Below are positions 42,900-54,072 of a stretch of 64,000 nt of DNA, in pieces. Source of the DNA: Volutella citrinella (taxonomy: Eukaryota; Ascomycota; Sordariomycetes; Hypocreales; Nectriaceae); NCBI GenBank assembly GCA_034401135.1, contig JAWZSP010000005.1, positions 2,046,001 through 2,110,000 of the forward strand. The letters are read 5' to 3'. Numbering within the stretch: position 1 is the first letter of the stretch; each line of letters starts with the position of its first letter. Position numbers and translations under genes: made by a program. The notes under the pieces are model-generated. The model made no database searches. It was not told the origin of the DNA and saw only the letters and a list, made by a program, of their open reading frames with translations.

Positions 42900-45366
42900 G
42901 CCATGGCTCGGCATGTACCTTGGCATCATCCAAATCCAGCGCCCAGCATCGTCATCATCAGCGAGGAGCTGTCTTCAAGCCCCTCCTCCCCCAGTCAATC
43001 GCATCCCTAACCCTGGTCGCGCACCCCCTGGCCCTTGTCTCTGTCTTGCCTTTTGACCATGTCCCCACCCTGGCCAAGGCCATTAGTCCAAGCCAGCGAC
43101 GCCGCCAATCCTTGCTCCCCATCCCCTCCCTGCTACCACAGCTCTCGACCTTCGCGGCTTCACGCTCTTCGCCCTCACCCGACACCCCTCCCTCTGCCAG
43201 GGTCTTGCGCCATCCCAGCCAACCATTTGTCGTCATCCGCCAAACGAGCCTGAGACCCGGACGAGCCTCTCCCTCCATCCGCGGGTCCTTCAAACGGTAG
43301 ACCCTCCCCTCCATCCCAGCAGCCTCGCTCGTCCCACTCCTCCATCTCCTCCTCCTCCTCCATCTGCCTGCCCGCCTGTCTAGCATCTGCCGCTGTTGCT
43401 GCTGCTACTGCTACTGCTACCACTGCTGCCGCCCGTCGCTACTTTGCGCTTGCTGCGATCGCTATTGCTGGCGGTTGTCTATCTGCCTGTCCACTTCAAA
43501 GACTTGGACACCGCGCACTGGTTCATTTTTTAATCCTCTCCGCCACCAACCGCAAGAATCGCATGGGCTCAGATCACACACACACGCGCGCGCATTGCCC
43601 CGGGGCAGCCCACCACCCTAACACGCCCAACTAGACAACTTGTCGCAAAGCCCATCGCATCCCTTCCACGGCTGGTATACTGCAACAGGCTTCCTTGCTG
43701 ACCTCTATCGGCACGAAAACTACCATTATTATCTCTTTCTCTATCTATCTCTCTATCCCGCCAGCTATTCGAACAAGGGAGCTTGAGGCAAGTTGCGTCG
43801 CAGGTCACCATCACAAACCACCGCCAAGCTTTCCAAGCAAAGGCAAGTCCACCCATCAGTCATCCCGGCCGCCCCTCGTCGCCGAGGCCCACACTCCACC
43901 TCCACCTCCGCCGCGCGCGCCGCGTGCCGCCGCCATCGCGTTACCTGGCCCTGCCTGGCTGGCCTTGCCTTTCCTTTCCTTGGGTTTGCCTCGCCTCGCC
44001 TCTGCCTCGCCTCCAGCGCGGTTGTAGGGGTGTTCGGTCTTGCTCTTCCTCATCCTGCACAAGGTCCCCACCTTCTGCGTCCTGTCACTTTTTTTTTTAT
44101 ACCTGATCCTGCACATTGCCGCCCGCCCTTGCTCTTATTATCAGCCGGAGTACTTACATCCTTCGCCGACCCAGTCCCCTCCGCGTGGCGAGCCAACGCC
44201 ACGAGCTACTGCTACACACCAACTCGGCCAGCTGCGCGTGCCATCGTTCTGCGCTAACTGTCAGCCTGCTTGACCAGGTGTTTTAGTGAGAGCTACCCGC
44301 AACCACACCCCCTCCCCCCCCCGCAGCTGCCGCTAGTACCAGCACTCGCCGTGACAGCATTGCTCGCCTAATTAGTGGGCACAGTACCCAGCAGAGAGCT
44401 CCTGCAGCTAAGTCGCTGCCCGCCGCGCGCTGCCGCGCTGCACTGTCCTGTACAGTCAATCTGCGTGCCCCAGGCGGCGCATTTTCCCCCCTCCCAACTC
44501 TCCCGTCCCATCCACCCATCCCCTCCACCATCCATCCATCATCATCCATCCACCATCCGCGAACCGCCATCGCACACCCGCTCCATCCATCGTCCCCCGT
44601 TCGATCCACGACACGCGCCCAGGCATCGCTTTCGCGCAACCGCAACCGCAACCGCCTATTGCTTTGTCCCGTCCTGCCAAGTCTAGCATTTGTTTGGTCT
44701 CGTCTCGACTGAGCACTCGCATCTCGTTGCGCATTGCCGTGCCGTGAACGTTAAGCAATTCAGCCTTTGTGCCGTGCCCGCTGACGTCGCACAACGCGCT
44801 CCGCGCCCGCATTCCCGCGAGCTTCTCGCTTCCAGCTATCGCAACTGCGCAGGTAAATATTGAGTCCCTATCTCAGCTTCCCTTTGTTACTGTTGCCCCT
44901 ACGTTCGCCGTCCTCTCGCTGCCGCACGTCTCCTTCTTGCCGCCTCGGACCTTTGATCACATTCGCTTCGCGCGTTTGCGGTCGCGACTGCTCCGCTCCG
45001 GTTTGCCTTGGCCTTCATCTATTCCGGTGCCTCTACTGCACTGCGCAACGCCGCGCCATGCCGCGCCAGCGCTGCTACTGCTGCACCACAAGCACGTCAA
45101 AGTCCGAAGTCCCGCGTAGCCTTCCCACGCAGGCCCTGCCAGGATTTTCACCATCCACCTCGGACTTATAACCCGCTATTCGTCTTGTTGCATTCGACGC
45201 GCCTCTCGCCCCTCGACCGACCAACCACATGCGCCGCTGATGCTGCTCTCCCGGTCACATCTTCTACCATCCTGAGCTTCCCCAGCCCAGCCCAGCCCAA
45301 ACACTTCACGACACGTCGCCATCGCCAACTTCTTCTTGTCGCTGCAACTGGTCGGGACGCCTGGTC
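42900..45366 (+). promoter_or_regulatory. Long pyrimidine-rich promoter/leader of the SWP82-like gene
   Basis: About 2.4 kb in which the + strand is dominated by C and T (for example 42960-43400, 43850-44000 and 44480-44640), ending directly at the start codon of the SWP82-like gene. It carries (CA)n/(CG)n runs at about 43577-43595, CCAT repeats near 44520-44560 and several short upstream ATG frames. A long 5' UTR, possibly with introns, is likely. Transcript ends cannot be placed. Confidence 0.5.
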
Positions 45367-47735
45367 ATGTACTCCGCTCAACAGAGCGGTGCTGACAGTG
45401 GGACTATCAATCCCGCCGCTCTCAACTCCCCTGGTAAGTCTTCTACTCTGCCGAACCCTCCGTGCATACTGCTCCACACCCCATCCCACCTGCCTGCCTG
45501 CTTGCTCCTCAGCCTCCTCTTGCGACTAAGCACCTCTCATTTTGACGTTGTTCGTCATTTTACGCCTTGGTCGCCGGTGTTCGCGCACTTCTGCGCAATG
45601 CTCTCCACCATTCTCCTTACCATGATGCGCTGCACCTTTATTTCGTAATGCTGACTCGACCTCGTTAACCAGGTCCTTCGCGTCCCCCGCTCCGTGGTCT
45701 CAAGCGCAACCGGTCCCCAGGTCCCCAAGAGAGTGCGCCGCAGCTTGGTGATGACGGTATGTTGCGGTGGTGTCTGTGTAGCTCGGCGGTATTGCGCGTC
45801 GCGCGAACTCGTCGAACTCACTCGTCTTGCGCCGCCGAACGCCCGGGCAATGACCCCATCACACTGTTGTGCTACAGTCACTTGCCGCGGTGTCACAGCA
45901 ATGCTTATGTCATTGAGTCGCTTTGGCCTAAGAAGAAGCGCTGACACTTGTATTTTCTAGGTAAAGCAAAGCCGCTCGCGAAACGGGCAAAACCTGTGAA
46001 GGCTCGATCCTCGGGGAGCGTATCCGAGGCCCCAGGACAACCACTACCTTCCGTCACCATGCCGCAGACTATTCCGCCCCCGGCGACGCCGCAGTCGCAG
46101 AGCTCTACCATCTCAGCGCCATCAAACACTGCCTACACACCCGCCCAGGCGCAGATTCCTCCCAAGACCACTCCCACCAAGTCGACCCTGAAGGCTCTTC
46201 CCACCGTACGAGACCACACAACTGACCAGCTCAACGCGACCGGGGATGAGTACCTCCCAAGAGAAATCGATGAGTTTGGCGAGAAGAAGGTGATGCCCAA
46301 CGGCACGCTGCAAGGCAACCGCGATTACCGATGCAGGACGTTTTTGGTACCGAACAGAGGCGACAAGCTCTTCATGTTGGCCACTGAGTGTGCCAGAGTG
46401 CTGGGATATCGAGACTCGTACCTGTTATTTAATAAGAACAGGTCCCTGTTCAAAATCATTGCCAGCCAAGCCGAGAAGGATGATTTAGTGCAGCAGGAGA
46501 TTCTCCCTTTCTCCTACCGTTCCCGACAGATTGCCATTGTCACGGCACGATCCATGTTCCGACAGTTCGGGAGCCGGGTTATCACCAATGGACGACGAGT
46601 CCGGGACGATTACTGGGAGACCAAGGCCCGAAAGCAGGGCTTCACAGAAGCGGACCTTGCTGGTGAGAAGCGTCCAGGCGCAACCAAAGCCAGGGAGGCA
46701 GCCGAAGCTCAGAACAACGTCATGCTTGCTGGCCCTCACCCGGAAATCGTGTACAGCAACCAGCCTGGGCCCTTCACCGGACCCCCACAGCCGCACCTTG
46801 TCCAACCAGGTATGATCGGACCACCACCCGGAAATACGACCAGAATGCCTGGATTGACACTAGGATCAGACCTCACTGACCGGCCTCGCGACTACTCCGG
46901 AATTCTCAAGGGAGGACCCCGTCAGGAAATCACAGGCCCGGCTTATCAAGACCAGACACGGCCCACACCATTGGGCGAGCTCACGGCTCAGGCCCATCAT
47001 GCCGCTGACTTCAACCGAGGCGTGACCCAACAGCGGGATATGCGAAACGACTACATCCAGAACATCTGGCGACGACCCCATGAGCAGCCTGCCTCCAGCC
47101 TCACCCAACAACCCGTCGCCTCGACCGATAGCACGACGAACGCCACAAGCCGGCCTTCGCACTCACCGCACACAACCGCTACGGGTATGTCACAGCCAGG
47201 CATGGTCTCGACTCAGAGCCCCCAGATGATGATGAGCACGGCACCCTATTCTCAGTCCATCAGCGCCCAAAGCAACCTCACGCAGGCGCCCATGAGAGGT
47301 ATGGCCCAGTCTTCTCCACAGTCCAGCACCAGGCCAACGCCAACTCTCTCAGGTTCCACTAGCTCTCTGTCTCAGGGCTCAGGCTACAGCTACGGGTCCG
47401 GCCAAAACATGTGGCCGCAGACACCACAGACGCCACAGCAGCCCAGCTACGGAGGCTACACCACACAAGCACAGCCGTCTCATCAATCCAATTCGCCGGC
47501 TTCCCACCTCCGTCAGCCTAGCTCGGGTCAGATGCAGCCCAACATGCAATTCCCTGCCATGGGGGCAATGCAATACGGCGCTGGCCAGAGCATGTACCCC
47601 ACGGATCAGACGCCCCGAGGATATATGCCCCCGAGCGGAGCCGGTGGCCCAGCAGTAACACAAGCCTGGTCTGGGCAGCATTCCCCTGCACAGCAGCAGC
47701 AGCAGTGGTGGACTGCCAGCCAGCAGCCACAATGA
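45367..47735 (+). CDS. swp82: RSC7/SWP82-family remodeller subunit, SWP82-like paralogue
   Basis: A probable accessory subunit of a SWI/SNF-type chromatin remodeller, paralogous to the gene at 1713-3368. Exons are 45367-45433, 45673-45756 and 45961-47735. Donors are GTAAGT and GTATGT, with CAG and TAG acceptors; all joins are phase 1 and give Gly codons. The product is about 641 aa. Order: a short Ser/Pro-rich N-terminus, basic linkers (GLKRNRSPG; KPLAKRAKPVKARS), then the RSC7/SWP82 domain at about 140-275 (EYLPREIDEFGEKKVMPNGT, NRDYRCRTFLVPNRGDKLFM, YRDSYLLFNKNRSLFKII, IVTARSMFRQFGSRVI). A long Gln/Pro/Ser-rich disordered tail runs to the end and finishes in polyQ, as in activator-interacting subunits. 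Size and tail resemble yeast Swp82 and differ from the acidic, AT-hook-bearing RSC7 copy. Assignment to SWI/SNF rather than RSC is inferred. Confidence 0.85.
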
Positions 47736-49788
47736 GGATCATGACGAGGGCTAAATGACACGACCGGATGATTCCCATCACGAGTGCTGATTCTTTCATC
47801 TTTTGCTTTTCGACTTGTGCTCTGATTTTGAGTGTCTTCTTGGTTGACGCATCCATATTTTCGGCGGAGGGACTCTGATGCTCTCTTTGGTCTGACCTCC
47901 TTCAGTATTCCTGGATACCCAAGCATACACATTGGTGGAGTGGCTATGTGCTTTTTTGGGCTGTTGGCCCTGTGAAACCGCGTATAGCATGTGGCCGGGG
48001 TGGGATAGAGGAGTCGGGGTGGGCTGGAATGTGTGAATTTTTTTCCTTTTTGCCCGAGTCAGTCGATGCAGATGGCGGACCTGGCCGGTGGTGGCTGGGG
48101 GGCCGACTGTTTGCCTGGTTTTTGTTTCCCCGTTCGGTTTCCTCGAGTCACTTTTGGTCGTTTGTTTGGTCTTTCCGGAGGCATCGTCGGATTCTTGGAC
48201 TCTGTTCTGGCCAGTTTGGTTCCCCTCTTGGAGAGGGTCTGGCTCCTGGGTGACGAATCGCATATGCAAGGCTTCTTTGTTTGTTTTTGGAGGGATTCTT
48301 TTTGATACCACGTCACCTTTTCCAAGTTCGTTTTCGTCGACAACGTTTTCGCGCTCGGACGCAATGGCGGCCTCCAGCAGGGGCAATACAGGTACACATC
48401 GTCAGTCCTGGTGTACGAGCTGGCTCGGGCGGTTCACAAACCGCTTCCACCTGATGCATGCCGTTGGTGTCGGTGTCGGTGTCGGTGTCGGTGGGGTGCC
48501 GGACCCCCCAAGGTGGTTTCGAGCCAGCTATTACTTGAGCCCGCCATTGATCGTCCGCAGCGCTGGTATAATGTCCACCCAGTTTGATTCGCTTCCCCTT
48601 TTTACCCTATATGTTTTTGCCCCTTCACAGCTCCAGTTTGAGCCCAACATTTTTGCTGAAGAAGCCGATCTTGTGGCACATGTGGTGTGTGTTTTGGGCG
48701 CATTTTCTCTACTACTTGCTTGTTGCAACGGAGGCTTGGCATGAGATTAGTTGGGTTGGCAATAAGGATTACTAGTTTATTTATTCGTCGCTACTTTGAT
48801 ATTCGAATGACGTTTGCTATCTTCAGACAAGAGTGCTCTGTATATGACCACTACACCACCAGTGACCAGCCCTGTACACTACCTTTCCTTTTGTTAAAAA
48901 TGATGATGAGTGAGGTGCAGCATGTAAGCGATTGCCCGCGTTGATCAGCCACCAGACATCTGAAACTGCTCTTGACGAGCCATGACCATGGCCTCGTGGT
49001 GTTCCTCAGCAGGTTGTGTAAATAAGATTTCGGGACGCGGCGCCTCAGAACCCTGTACCACGAGCCTGGCGCACTCCTGTGCTCTTGTTCTTAGTCTTGT
49101 ACGTGGGCAGTACAGCCACGAGATGTCCCGGTCCCATCTCTGCTACTCGACGGGACATTGCCACAGTCTCCAAACACATCAACACCATCCGAGGTGGTCG
49201 CCCTCACTAACTAGGATCGCAGTGGCTAGGCCGATAAACCTCGGGGCCCGGGGAGTAGCCACGTGGGCTCGCCGGAAGTAATAGCGGGTGCTGAGCGGGC
49301 AGTCAGTCAGTTACCCGCGCGATGGGCTACCAGAGTTCCCCGGCAGGGCAGGCAGGCACTGGCAATGCGGATCCGGTGGCCCGGAGCAACTCTGTCGGCG
49401 AAGCTCGTGTAGTGAGGGCGGTGACATGGCACGACGAGCACGGGCTGCGTGTTTGAGGCTGGCGTGGCCGGCAGGAGGCGGCCTCCTCGGGAGGGTTGAG
49501 GTTCCCGGGAGACGGGGAGTAACTGCGTACCAGGGCTTGGGGGCTCGGCAGGCTGTGCGAGGGTGTGGGAGGGGGTGGGGGGGCGCTGTGCTACGAACAT
49601 CTCAAGAGTCCACGGTGGCTGGGTGGGGGTGCATCCGAGGCAGGTCACGATGGTTGTTGGCGGGCTTTGGGTTGTGGTGTTTCGTGTGGAGGGGGGAGGT
49701 GGAAACGCCCCCGTCGCTGGTATTCAAATGATTTCATCTGCGAGGTTAGTGAAACTCGATAGACGAACAAAGATGGTGGCCTCGCCCG
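47736..49788. other. Intergenic: SWP82-like 3' region to DPB4 3' end
   Basis: No supportable gene. It includes a T-rich 3' region after 47736, a (GGTGTC)n minisatellite at about 48467-48494 and a G-rich stretch at 49560-49710. Confidence 0.5.
48467..48494 (+). repeat. (GGTGTC)n minisatellite
   Basis: About four to five 6-bp units GGTGTC in tandem, in a non-coding stretch. Confidence 0.85.
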
Positions 49789-51031
49789 TCAATCACTCTC
49801 GTCGCCATCCAGCGCCTCGTCGCCGTCATCCCTCCCCTCCTTCTCCTCGAGCGCGTCCTGAGTCTCATCCCCGCTACCCTCCTCGCCCTCCTCTTCCTCC
49901 TCTTCCTCCTCGTCATCCTGGTCATCCTCGTCGTCCTCTACAATCTCTTCCTCCTCCTCCGTCTCGGCGTCATCCTCGGCCTCTTGGCGAGCCGACTCGC
50001 CTGCAAGGCCTGCTGCTCCAGCCCCGAGAGCGACTGCTCCGGGATCGACACGCGCGCGCTTGGTGCGAGGCCCAGCAGCGCCAGGAGAGGCCTCGGACGC
50101 GAGTGTGGTGTCACCCTCGACTTGGGATACATCGGCCATGTCGGTGTCTTGTCCGTCCGACTTCTTGGCGCGGACCTTCTGGCGGTAGCTGGTTCGCTTC
50201 TCCGTCTGTATGGCGTTGAACTCTGAGGCGGGTCAGGCGCGGTGAGCAGAGGTCCGATGGGAACAAGGGTTGCTAGGCATCGCAATCGAAAGGGGGAGGG
50301 AGGGGTGCTACGTACTGGAAAACTCGGCCTCGAGGGGCTCCCGCAGGAAGGAGAACTCTGTGTCCTCGAGCGCCTTGAAGACATCCGCGGGCGAGATGGT
50401 CTTCTTGCCCGCATTCACCGTATTTTCATTTGCACTGCGGAAGCCAGTCGGTTAACGAATGCTTGCTCCTCAAAAAGCTCACGTTCTCGGCACGAGCTGC
50501 TGCGGGAGGTGGCAAGAGAGAGTACTCACTGAGACGCTAGATAGCTGATGAAGACTGTGGCGCTGTTGCTCAGGGCTAGAATGGCATTTGCTTGGATCTG
50601 GGTGTTGGGAGGGAGCATCCCCTTGGCTAGCCGTGTAATGATGGATTTGGGTAGGGTGAGATCCTATGTGACTCGGTTAGAAACCACACTGTTAACAGCC
50701 TTGCACATGCCAGCCTCAGCTCGTGCCGATGAGGTGCATGATGCTTGTGGCGGAATTTCCTTACCTCAATCGTCACAGCCTCATTTTCCTTTTCTTTTTC
50801 TTTTTCCTTTTCCTTGTCCTTCTCTTTTCCCTTCTCCTTCTCCTTCTTCTTGTCGTCTTTTTCTCCACTCTTGTCCTTGTCCGTTGACACAGGCGTTGGC
50901 GATGAAGTTGAAGTCTTTTCAGCGACTACCGCATCCGCCAGGGGAGGATTTGGAGCAGGCGCCGGCTCTGTGGGGGTGGTCTCTACAGCTGATACATCGC
51001 TTTTGCGCGACGTGGACTTGCGAGGAGGCAT
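49789..51031 (-). CDS. dpb4: DNA polymerase epsilon subunit DPB4 (POLE3-like histone-fold protein)
   Basis: A histone-fold subunit of DNA polymerase epsilon. In yeast it is shared with the ISW2/CHRAC remodeller and pairs with Dpb3. Four exons: 51031-50765, 50663-50530, 50434-50316 and 50222-49789. Introns begin GTAAGG, GTGAGT and GTACGT and end TAG, CAG and CAG. The product is about 317 aa. Order: an N-terminal Lys/Glu-rich repeat (KEKEKGKEKDKEKEKEKEKE, about 60-85); the histone fold from residue 90 (DLTLPKSIITRLAKGMLPPN, QANAILALSNSATVFISYLA, SHANENTVNAGKKTISPADV, FKALEDTEF); a basic region (KRTSYRQKVRAKK); and a very acidic C-terminal tail typical of DPB4. The histone fold is split by two introns whose joins restore the expected sequence. 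It is longer than yeast Dpb4 because of the terminal low-complexity parts. Confidence 0.94.
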
Positions 51032-53268
51032 CCTGTTGAGCTGTGCGAGACAAGCGCTGGTGCAAATGTGGTGGGAGGCGGGACGACGTGAGGACAATCG
51101 AGCCTCTTGGATGAGCGTTCAGGCTAGTGACGACGCGTTTTTGCGTGAGCGACTTGCGGGTCCTGAAGTCTGTTGAAAGTCCGATGGAAATAAAAAACGC
51201 CCTAAAGTGGCTATTTCGTGGGATCAGCCACTCGGCCGTTGGCTGGTTGAGACGATGCAAGCTCGAGCTTCGGCCTCGTTCTCGATGCGAGTCCCTTTTA
51301 CAGGTGGTCCGCCTGGCGCTCCGGATTCCAGCGGGTTCCAGTGCCAGTGTCGCTTAATTCGTGTCCCCCGGACCGCTTGCAGTGGTCCTTTGCGTCCCTG
51401 TGGCCTCGAGGCAAGCTTTGCTGCCGGTACGTCGTTGAGATGCGGTCGGCAAGAAGCGCGCGTCTGTGTGTTTAAGAAGATGAAGATGGCAGCGACGCGC
51501 CTGTGGGTGGTGGGGCGCGTTAAGTGGTTGGTCAGACCAGGGGCCGCCCAGCGAACTGGAACTGGGAGCGAACGAACAATGGCCCTGGCTACACCACAGA
51601 GCCTACCGACGCCGCCGTGTAATTGCTTCAATTGAAAGAAAGAGTATTCGTCGCAAATAAATATTTAATAATGGGTAGATGGATTTTTATCAAACATCCC
51701 AAGCCGGTTCCCGGCCCTACACTTCATCCTCGTCCGATTTGCTAGTCGTTACAATTTGAACCATGGGTGTACGCACAGCTCTTTGCCAACTGGGCCACTC
51801 CGATTGTAATCTTCAGAAAAAAAAAGAAAATCTTGTATGTCATGGTGAATCTCAAACTCCTGTTTGAACAAGGCGCCTTCGTGGTCATCACCGGACATCG
51901 AGGGTATATCTTGGCTTCATTTGCTTAACCCTCCCTCCCCCTAGCCCTGACGACGTCCTTCATTAGATTAGCAGCGCTCGCAATGGCCCTGCGAACATGC
52001 ACCAGGGTATCTGCACTCAGCACAGCCGCTGCGGACCCAAAACCGCCCTCGGGCAGCCTGGAACCGGCGACATCACTCCGAAACGTTTTTGTTTCGCCCT
52101 GGTGCTTGTGGTGACTGTGGTCGGCCCCTCCCCCAAGGGTCAGGCTGGTTGGAAGATGCGCAGATTGCCGTGTCCTGCAACTGCCGACATGGAGCGAGCG
52201 TTTGCCTCGGTCCTCTCACAGGCCAGAGCGTTGAGCCCCGGACTCAATCTTGTAACAGGAGCTCTGCGGCATCCCCAGCTTACGTCCGGATCCATCCAGG
52301 AGAGGGAGAGGGCCTCAGTTGACAAGGCAAGGCACTCGGCTTGGCGTCATCATTCATTTGCCTCTGGGAACGGGCGTTTCAAGGCGGGCCGGCGGGAGTT
52401 CCCATCCCCACCCGCTTCAAACTCGACCAGAGCGCCACAACCACACCACCTCCACAGGAACAAGAAACTCAAAGTAATTAACCGAAGGAAAACAAAGAGT
52501 GGTTGACGTTTCAGCAGATCAATTCAAGTCTTGGCTACGGAGAGATCCGCTCATCTGAGTCTCGTATCTAGATGATAATAATTATCCAGCGCCTCCTATT
52601 CTGGCTTAGCTTCGCTGCTCTTGTGTGCCGTCCCACTCATTAACACTGCCAAAACAATCGTTCACGTCAGGGGAAAAAAAAGCAAGTTGCTCTTGAGTCT
52701 CAGTTTGCCTCCATAAACAGCCTGAATAGGCTACATTCTGAATACCGCCCGCGTGTTGTGTTACCATCATGACATAAAAGGCTAGGGAAAATAATAAGAA
52801 ATCTTCAGGGTATATCCTTCGTGTCAAAAGACAAAAGCCTCCGCCAGATCTGCCGGTTTGGCCGTGGTCCTCTAATTGTGCACGGAACCACGGCGCTCCA
52901 TCAAACCAAGATCCTGGTCCCTGCCCCGAGGGGCAATGCGACACATGATGCAAACGTAAAGAGAGAAGGGGTAAAACGCTTTGGGTGTGGTTGTAACTGA
53001 AAGGAGAATTTGTTTCATGAGTGGAAAGTGCAGTTCATCAGCGCCAGATGCCTTGTTACTTGCTAGTGGCAAAGATCAATGTTGAACCTGGTTTTTTTTT
53101 CTTCACCGCTGGTGGAAACGGCGGATCGTGGGATCATCTAGCGACGGCCCCACCTGCCCGGACATGACCAGGGATGAAACAAACCCTCGTCAAGTCCACC
53201 CTCAATTGCGATACTGCGTACTGGGTAAAGATGGTGACTGAATGAGCAATCAAGCTGTCCCAAATCCC
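51032..53268. other. Intergenic: DPB4 promoter to the membrane-protein gene
   Basis: The first 200-300 bp are the DPB4 upstream region. No further gene is supportable. AT-richer patches occur at 51640-51690 and 52560-52660. Confidence 0.5.
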
Positions 53269-54072
53269 TCACCCAATCGCGCGTCCAATTTCCGAGTTGC
53301 GCAGCAGTGGTCGTGGCGAGAGACCACCCATGAACACCTCGTCGTCGAATGAGGCACGCGTGGTGGGAATCGACACGGTGTAAGTCCGATGGTGGTTTCG
53401 GCGCACATCAAATGATCGCTTCGCCCGAGGCAGGTGCTCACTAGACTGTCGAGATATGGGATTGCTAGGCATATCGGGATTCTGCCCGTACCAGTGATCA
53501 TGCTGTCCACCAGAGCTACCAGCGCTGCGAGAGCTCTGTGTCCGGTTGTGGCGTGGCATTTTGGCCAGGCGCGACGGTTGGCGCTTCAAGGGCGGTAAGA
53601 AGGCAACATCGCCTTGGACAGTCTCGTCTGTGAGACCAGGTCGCGAGTTGGGCGCACGGGCGAGTATCGGTGTGGCAGCAATGTCCACGCTGCGCTTGTG
53701 GTGTAGAGACCGAGGGGACAATTCCTCCGGCACACCCGACTGGCCCTTTTGATAGATAACGACACTGGGTGGCTTGCGCAAGGAGCTGATGGACTTGCTG
53801 TGCTGGCGCCGTTCGTGGATGTCTCCCTTCTCGGAATCATGTCCTCCCGGCGCAGAGTTTGCATCCAGTATTGGCGTCTTCTCCTCGGTCTTTTCTGTCC
53901 TCCACGACTCAATTTCCTCGTCGTTGATGGGTGTGATGCCTCTCTTGAGAAAGAGGAACCGGCGTTGACGGCGGCGGTGCCCAATAACGAGAATGGCAAT
54001 GACGAGGAGTGTCACAGGGACAACAGTCGAGAGGACAATGGTGATAGTGTTAAGGTCCGAGTCGGTTAGCAT
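53269..54072 (-). CDS. Single-pass membrane protein of unknown function
   Basis: Not assigned to a named family. Intronless, 267 aa, ATG at 54072 and TGA at 53269-53271. Residues 1-8 are polar. A hydrophobic segment at about 9-31 (TITIVLSTVVPVTLLVIAIL) is followed at once by RRRQRR, so by the positive-inside rule the short N-terminus should face outside or the lumen and the long tail the cytosol. The tail is Ser/Arg/Pro-rich and disordered, with many basophilic phosphosite-like motifs (RKPPS, KRQPS, SRQSS, AKRSF). Two match the NDR/LATS consensus HxRxx[S/T]: HNRTQS (S180) and HHRTYT (T232). The C-terminal ASFDDEVFMGGLSPRPLLRN is ordered-looking and may be a conserved docking end. Coding status is supported by length, composition and the clean start and stop. 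Confidence 0.75.
   Translation of the reverse strand: MLTDSDLNTITIVLSTVVPVTLLVIAILVIGHRRRQRRFLFLKRGITPINDEEIESWRTEKTEEKTPILDANSAPGGHDSEKGDIHERRQHSKSISSLRKPPSVVIYQKGQSGVPEELSPRSLHHKRSVDIAATPILARAPNSRPGLTDETVQGDVAFLPPLKRQPSRLAKMPRHNRTQSSRSAGSSGGQHDHWYGQNPDMPSNPISRQSSEHLPRAKRSFDVRRNHHRTYTVSIPTTRASFDDEVFMGGLSPRPLLRNSEIGRAIG

Larger units (their letters stand above)
35110..42900. other. Gene desert 2 (about 7.8 kb)
   Basis: The first 150-250 bp are the DIS3 leader. After that, no ORF has a recognisable domain or convincing composition. The longest frame (40704-41312 +, about 202 codons, opening at TTG) has no known motif. Visible items: a GGGA repeat at about 38379-38400, (CTG)n tracts at 38464-38489 and 42823-42846, and a GGT run near 40068-40083. 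Non-coding RNA genes cannot be excluded. Confidence 0.5.

Noticed and set aside
49563..50219. 218-codon + strand frame opposite DPB4
   Set aside because: Pro/Arg/His-rich reading of the acidic DPB4 tail; no independent support.
50736..50750. Partial match (ATGATGCTTGTGG) to the repeat core
   Set aside because: Only about 11-12 bases match, inside a DPB4 intron, with no neighbouring repeat blocks; treated as chance.
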